DNA from: Orlajensenia leifsoniae
Lineage (GTDB): Bacteria; Actinomycetota; Actinomycetes; Actinomycetales; Microbacteriaceae
Direction of reading: 5' to 3'
Length of the DNA stretch: 64,000 bases
Assembly (NCBI RefSeq): GCF_004570845.1
Contig: NZ_SPQZ01000001.1
Coordinates: forward strand, 558,001 to 622,000
Within the stretch, counting starts at the first letter, position 1; the number at the start of each line of letters is the position of its first letter. Of this stretch, positions 59,618-64,000 are shown piece after piece. A program made the position numbers and the translations under genes. Below the pieces are notes generated by a model. The model was not told the origin of the DNA and did not search any database. It saw only the letters and a program-made list of their open reading frames with translations.

Positions 59618-60061
59618 TCAGCGCCCGGGCGCCCGGGTGACGATCTGCTGAAGCGTCCATCGGTTGCCGTCGGGGTCGGCGAAAGACGCGTAGGTACCGT
59701 AACTGTCCCTGTCTGGGTGCGGTCCGGGGATACGATTCGTCTCCCCAGCCCAGTGGAAGACACCATCAGCGTCGTGCCAGAGGTCGCTGACTGCTACACC
59801 CCGGCGAAGCAGCTCGTCTCTCGCCTCGACGATGTCGTCGGTGATGAGGTGAAGACCGTCCGCGGTCCCCGGCGCAGCGTCGGTGAGATGCGCTCCGAAG
59901 ATGATCGACGCCTCGGAGCCCGGGGGCGTGGCCTGGACGACTCGCAATCCTTTCGCGGACACGAAGTCCGCATCGAGTCGGAACCCGAGCTGCTTGTAGA
60001 ACGCTTTGGAGCGGTCCGCGTTCGCGACAGGGATGACGACGACTTCGAGTTTCAGTTCCAT
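59618..60061 (-). CDS. VOC family protein
   Basis: 147 aa. MELKLEVVVIPVANADRSKA and FYKQLGFRLDADF start, YASFADPDGNRWTLQQI near the end: one VOC unit. Closely related to the VOC proteins at 49360 and 62526 (shared IIFGAHLTDAAPGTADGLHL and GVFHWAG elements). Role unknown, possibly binding or removing a reactive small molecule. Confidence 0.85.
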   Translation of the reverse strand: MELKLEVVVIPVANADRSKAFYKQLGFRLDADFVSAKGLRVVQATPPGSEASIIFGAHLTDAAPGTADGLHLITDDIVEARDELLRRGVAVSDLWHDADGVFHWAGETNRIPGPHPDRDSYGTYASFADPDGNRWTLQQIVTRAPGR

Positions 60062-60093
60062 GCTTTTTCCGATCTCGTGGCGGCGGTGGCCGG

Positions 60094-60522
60094 CTACTTG
60101 GTTTTCAGAGGCTGGCGGAAGGACTTCGCCAATGTGGATGGACCCACGATCGGCAGCAGTGCGGCGAGCAGTTTGCCGGAGAAGGCCGTGGGGGTGCGGG
60201 TCAGTTCCACGTCGATCTGGGTGCCGCCGACGATTGGGGTGAGCTGGAAGACCCAGCCGCCACCGGGGCCGAACACTTTGGAGTCGTGCGTGGTGATTTC
60301 GACCCGACGCTTAGCGGGATCCCATTCGTAGCGGGCGCGTTCCCATGCGGCGGCGGTCCCTTCGGTCACCTCCGCCCAGGTGTCACCGAGCTCGTGCACT
60401 GTGAAGTGTTCGGCGTCGATCGAGGGCCAGTTCTTCGGGCGGTCCGAACTGAAGTCGGTCAGCACGGCCAGTGCTGCATCGGGGGAAAGGGTGGAGGTGA
60501 GCTGGAATCGTATGACGGTCAT
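60094..60522 (-). CDS. SRPBCC family protein
   Basis: 142 aa with the START-like layout (FQLTSTLSPDAALAVLTDF, GDTWAEVTEGT, FQLTPIVGGTQIDVELTRTP). It binds a hydrophobic ligand. GAGGACACC precedes ATG 60522. It follows the carboxylesterase by 80 bp and precedes the VOC gene. Confidence 0.78.
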   Translation of the reverse strand: MTVIRFQLTSTLSPDAALAVLTDFSSDRPKNWPSIDAEHFTVHELGDTWAEVTEGTAAAWERARYEWDPAKRRVEITTHDSKVFGPGGGWVFQLTPIVGGTQIDVELTRTPTAFSGKLLAALLPIVGPSTLAKSFRQPLKTK

Positions 60523-60602
60523 GGTGTCCTCATCGTCGGCAGGTACTGTTTCGGGCGGTCGGATGGGGCCGCTGACCCCAAACGGATCAGCGGCCCCGTA
60601 GT

Positions 60603-62294
60603 TCATCGGAGGTTGGTCAGCGCGACCCCGCCCCAGAACAGGCAGTGGTGCTGAGCGGAGAAGTTGGTCTCGACCTTCGACGTGGGCGCCTGGAGCGAGA
60701 GCACCCGCTGGTGGAGGACGTCGAACTTCGGCCAGTCCTGCCCTGCTGTTGCGGGCGACCCGGTCGCGGCGAACTTGGTCCACGCCGCCCGCATGGTGGT
60801 TGCGAGCGCCTCCTGGTCGGTGTTGAGGGTGGCGGGCAGTGCGTTGGGCAGGTCGAAGAGGTACTGCAGCTCCGACTGGTGGGTTGCCGTCGTGGGGAGC
60901 GGCGGGGACGGGATGAAGCGCTCGGGTGCAGTGTTGTCGTTGAAGTCGTACGCGTAGGTAGGCACGTACAGTGACGCTGCGGAGTCGACCGCGAGGGCTG
61001 GGCACGAGAAGTTCGCGTCGGAGTTCGCCGCGCTGAACGCGAGAGCCGGCTGTGCGTACTTCGAGAGCGGGTACTGGGCCGCGATCGCCGCCGCGGTGGC
61101 CGAGGAGACACCGAAGTTGGACGCGAGAGTCGCCTTGTAGTTGGCGGCTGTGATTCCCCCAGCCGGCAGCACGCTGGTCGCCCCGTTCGTGACGCTCAGG
61201 CCGATCCCGGTAAAGAGTCGCTCTTCTTCGGTGTTCGAGCCATTGATGATCGGGACCCGGTTGAACTGGCCCTTGGCGATGGCGCCCAGCACGGACTGCT
61301 TGAGAACCGCCCCGTCGATGATTCCGGGGGTCACCGACAGCGGCTGGTTTGCCACCAGCGTCGCCACGGGAACCTGCCTGAGGCAGTCAGCGCTCTGGTC
61401 GGCGCAGCCAACTGCGGTTGCGCTCGCCTGACCGGCGGCCTCGGCTGTTGCCAGCGAAAGCTGCTTCGGCGCGAATGCACCGCTCTCGATGATCGCCCGC
61501 TGGAACAGGCCCTTGGCGCTCGGCGAAGCCAGCTGCGCGAGCACCGACAGACCGCCTGCGGACTGCCCGTCGATGGTCACGTTGTGTGCGTCACCGCCGA
61601 ACTGGGCGATGTTGGCCTGGACCCAGCGGAGTGCTGCCTGCTGGTCCATGAGACCGTAGTTTCCGGCCGGACCGCCGGGCTTGTCTGCCAGCGCCGGGTG
61701 CGCAAGGAACCCGAGCAGCCCCAGCCGGTAGTTGATCGTGACCACGACTGCGCCCGCTTTCGCGAGCTTGGTGGCGTCGTAGTCCGCTCCCTCACCGAGT
61801 TCGAATCCGCCACCGTGGATGAAGAAGATGACGGGCAGAGGGCCGCCCTTCGAGCGGGCGCCGTCCGGTGTCGTGACGTTGAGGTAGAGGCAGTCCTCGC
61901 TCTGCCCGTTCGGGCTCGGCGGCTGCTGCGGGCACACCGGCGAGAACGTCGAGGCGTCCCGTGCACCGGTCCACTTCGCCGCGGGCTGCGGGGCGCGCCA
62001 CCGCAGGTTCGCGGTGGGCGGTGCAGCGTAGGGAATGCCGCGGAACTCGGTCACGCCATCGCCGATGATGCCCTTCAGCTGGCCGCCATCCGTGTCGACG
62101 ACGGCTGGGCCGGCAGGAGACTGTTCGGCCGCTCGCGCGGAGCCAGGGGCGAACGCCCCGCCGGCGATGATGAAGGTGAGAGCTGCGAGCGCAGTGAGGG
62201 CACGCAGACGTGAGCTGCGTGAGACGGTCGAGCGGCTAGCTGCCGCTGACGCCTGGGGGGACGATGGGCCGGGTGAGTAATCGATGGGATTCAT
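60603..62294 (-). CDS. Secreted type-B carboxylesterase
   Basis: 563 aa. Sec signal (residues about 28-55, ending GSARAAEQ). FRGIPYAAPP, EDCLYLNV, FFIHGGGFELGEG (oxyanion), TIDGQSAGGLSVLAQL (nucleophile Ser), Glu in GSNTEEERLF, His in TATHQSELQYLF complete the triad. It hydrolyses esters outside the cell. Type-B proteins take many substrates, so none is named. Divergent from the VOC gene at 62526. Confidence 0.92.
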   Translation of the reverse strand: MNPIDYSPGPSSPQASAAASRSTVSRSSRLRALTALAALTFIIAGGAFAPGSARAAEQSPAGPAVVDTDGGQLKGIIGDGVTEFRGIPYAAPPTANLRWRAPQPAAKWTGARDASTFSPVCPQQPPSPNGQSEDCLYLNVTTPDGARSKGGPLPVIFFIHGGGFELGEGADYDATKLAKAGAVVVTINYRLGLLGFLAHPALADKPGGPAGNYGLMDQQAALRWVQANIAQFGGDAHNVTIDGQSAGGLSVLAQLASPSAKGLFQRAIIESGAFAPKQLSLATAEAAGQASATAVGCADQSADCLRQVPVATLVANQPLSVTPGIIDGAVLKQSVLGAIAKGQFNRVPIINGSNTEEERLFTGIGLSVTNGATSVLPAGGITAANYKATLASNFGVSSATAAAIAAQYPLSKYAQPALAFSAANSDANFSCPALAVDSAASLYVPTYAYDFNDNTAPERFIPSPPLPTTATHQSELQYLFDLPNALPATLNTDQEALATTMRAAWTKFAATGSPATAGQDWPKFDVLHQRVLSLQAPTSKVETNFSAQHHCLFWGGVALTNLR

Positions 62295-62366
62295 GTCACT
62301 GAGGCTCTCGGTACTGGCGAGGTCGTCGCACCCGTGTCTACCCCCGGGCGACACACGTGTCCTCCG

Positions 62367-62446
62367 GTCGACTCGCGGGGAAGTCGACGAGAACAGCCCC
62401 CTTCACGCCCGCTTCCTGCGCAGGAAAGACCAGTGACAGTCACTGG
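62367..62446. promoter_or_regulatory. Cluster of three inverted repeats in a divergent promoter
   Basis: GTCGACT-N8-AGTCGAC (62367-62388), the 14-bp palindrome TTCCTGCGCAGGAA (62413-62426), and CCAGTGA-CAG-TCACTGG (62430-62446). They lie between the carboxylesterase and VOC/LAL genes. Confidence 0.55.
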
Positions 62447-62525
62447 CGCGACCGGTTTGGCGTTCCGGAAGAGTAGGGCTGGTTCGGGCCGTGTTGGAGT
62501 CCGCGTAGCTAGGAGTGAATTGTTG

Positions 62526-62987
62526 ATGGAAATGAGACTCGAGATCGTGGTTCTGCCGGTGTCGGATGCCAGTCGCGCGAAGTCGTTCTATGTGGCGTTG
62601 GGCTGGCGCATCGATTCCGACACCACGAGCGAGGACCTACGCGTCATTCAGATGACTCCGCCTGGGTCGCGCTGCTCGATCGTGTTCGGTGTGGGCGTCA
62701 GCTCCGCCGCTCCGGGAAGCGCACAAGGACTGATGCTGAGCGTCACCGACATCGAGGCGGCCCGTGCCGACTTGCGTGCCCGCGGCATCGACATCAGCGA
62801 GATCTTCCACGACGATGGCGGCGTATTCACTCATGCGGACCCGCTATACCGGGTTCCGGGGCTCGACTCGCTGCGTCGGAACAATACGTCGTTCGCGTCC
62901 TTCGCCGATCCCGACGGCAACGGATGGCTACTTCAGGAGAACACAGCACGGATCTTCTCCGCAGCTGACCGCGTCCCGCATGCTTGA
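62526..62987 (+). CDS. VOC family protein
   Basis: 153 aa. MEMRLEIVVLPVSDASRAKS, IVFGVGVSSAAPGSAQGLML, ISEIFHDDGGVFTHADP and FASFADPDGNGWLLQEN match the VOC proteins at 49360 and 59618. AGGAG is 10 nt before this ATG; TTG codons at 62520/62523 are nearer alternatives. The following LAL gene begins directly after its stop (TGAATG). Confidence 0.85.
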   Translation: MEMRLEIVVLPVSDASRAKSFYVALGWRIDSDTTSEDLRVIQMTPPGSRCSIVFGVGVSSAAPGSAQGLMLSVTDIEAARADLRARGIDISEIFHDDGGVFTHADPLYRVPGLDSLRRNNTSFASFADPDGNGWLLQENTARIFSAADRVPHA

Positions 62988-64000
62988 ATGACGCCCATGT
63001 CGGTTTACTCAGATTCCCCGCCCCGGGCTGGAAGCGTGGGGCATGATCTGATCGGGCGGGAGCAAGAGTGTGCCCGGCTGGCCGATCTCGTTGCCCGCGT
63101 CCGCGGAGGCAACAGCGAAACCCTCACGCTCATCGGCGAAGCCGGTATCGGCAAGTCCGCCCTCCTCGACTACGTGGGTGACCGTGCGCGCGGCCTCTCC
63201 GTCATCGGAGTCGTCGGTGTCGAATCGGAGATGGAACTGGCGTACGCCGGTGTGCATCAGCTCTGCGCCCCTCTGTTGGAGCATGTAGATGGCATTCCCG
63301 AGCCCCAACGCGAGGCTCTCACCACCGCATTCGGGATCTCCAGCGGTCGAACTCCGGATCGTTTCCTGGTGGGGCTGGCTGTGCTGAGCCTCCTCTCGGA
63401 AGCCGCGCAACAGCTCCCCGTCATCTGTCTCGTGGATGACATACAGTGGCTCGACGAAGCCAGCATCCAGACCATTGCGTTCGTCGCACGTCGGTTGCGG
63501 GCGGACGCCGTTGGCATCGTTCTCGCTCAGCGTGACACGGCTGTCCAAGCAGATCTCACCGGCCTGCCTCGACTTCCGATCCGCGGCCTCTCCGATGTGG
63601 ATGCGCGCGCGTTGCTCACCTCGGTTGTTACGGGACCACTCGACGAGAGTGTGCGCGAGCGGATCGTTGCCGAAACGGGCGGGAATCCGCTGGCAATTCG
63701 TCAGCTGCCTCTCGGGCTCAAGTCAGACGAGATGGCCGGCGGCTTCGGACTCTCGGGGCTCGGCGCACTGAGCGCGCGGATTGAGCAGAGCTTCCGGCGA
63801 CGCCTCGAGCCGATGCCGGCGGCAACCCGCCGATTGCTGCTCGTGGCTGCCGCTGATCCTGGGCAGGACGCCGTCTTGATCTGGCGTGCGGCTGAGCAGC
63901 TCGGCGTGGTGCCGGCAGATGCTGATCCCGCCGTCGCCGACGAGTTCGTCAGTTTCAGTGGCCAGGTGCGGTTCTGCCACCCTCTCGCGCGATCAACCGT
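62988..64000 (+). CDS. LuxR family LAL-type regulator, N-terminal part (cut by the window end)
   Basis: About 337 residues visible, no stop before the end. IGREQECARLADLVARVRGG, Walker A IGEAGIGKSALLDYV, VESEMELAYAGVHQL, Walker B VICLVDDIQWLDEAS, and RDTAVQADLTGLPRLPIRGL align closely with the LAL protein at 50490. The C-terminal HTH is outside the window. ATG 62988 follows the VOC stop with no gap; ATG 62997 is the alternative. Confidence 0.87.
   Translation, partial: MTPMSVYSDSPPRAGSVGHDLIGREQECARLADLVARVRGGNSETLTLIGEAGIGKSALLDYVGDRARGLSVIGVVGVESEMELAYAGVHQLCAPLLEHVDGIPEPQREALTTAFGISSGRTPDRFLVGLAVLSLLSEAAQQLPVICLVDDIQWLDEASIQTIAFVARRLRADAVGIVLAQRDTAVQADLTGLPRLPIRGLSDVDARALLTSVVTGPLDESVRERIVAETGGNPLAIRQLPLGLKSDEMAGGFGLSGLGALSARIEQSFRRRLEPMPAATRRLLLVAAADPGQDAVLIWRAAEQLGVVPADADPAVADEFVSFSGQVRFCHPLARST

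Overview
The window is a 64 kb piece of a high-GC actinobacterial chromosome. Family Microbacteriaceae is the most likely source: the RpoB/RpoC sequences are actinobacterial, the DUF1206, DUF6458, DUF5997 and CGNR proteins are typical of the group, and the octamers CGGATGCC/GGCATCCG are very frequent. Genus is not resolved.

Layout. 0-2 kb: end of an acetylxylan-esterase-like gene, a GlcNAc-kinase-like sugar kinase and an esterase. 2-9.6 kb: rpoC and rpoB (minus strand), with a promoter back to back with that of a tandem pair of spermidine-synthase-like genes (9.8-11.5 kb). 11.5-24 kb: a thioredoxin-reductase-like flavoprotein, a DUF4062-STAND ATPase coupled to an 8-helix membrane protein, the pxpABC 5-oxoprolinase operon, a glucose/sorbosone-dehydrogenase-like lipoprotein, and small housekeeping genes (SprT-like, CGNR, ComB-like, SRPBCC, EVE, DUF1684). 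24.5-34.5 kb: DEAD-box helicase, GNAT, nucleoside hydrolase, Nudix, hydrolase, DUF5997/LysR-sensor pair, amidotransferase, cold-shock protein, DUF1206 and two tiny membrane proteins. 34.6-41.5 kb: MarR regulator, Ser/Thr kinase, cardiolipin synthase, and the molybdate cluster modABC with its own Mop-domain regulator. 41.5-64 kb looks accessory: VOC/HxlR pair, hydrolase/GntR pair, aldehyde dehydrogenase, an ABC-F protein with an attenuator-like leader, two large LuxR (LAL) regulators each following VOC genes, Bax-inhibitor-1, LtrA, three paralogous small proteins of unknown function, a pyridine-nucleotide-disulfide oxidoreductase, hydrolases and a secreted carboxylesterase.

Regulation. Many genes have a TAnnnT or CAGAAT hexamer 6-7 nt before the start codon and little or no Shine-Dalgarno sequence, so leaderless mRNAs appear common. 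Several regulators have clear inverted repeats at their promoters (MarR, HxlR, GntR, Mod). The strongest candidate for an undescribed element is the leader of the ABC-F gene at 47.2-47.4 kb: a leaderless 9-codon ORF, a hairpin, and a terminator-like hairpin whose 5' arm is exactly complementary to part of the first hairpin. The three small paralogous proteins at 55.4-59.6 kb are the strongest candidate for an undescribed protein family.
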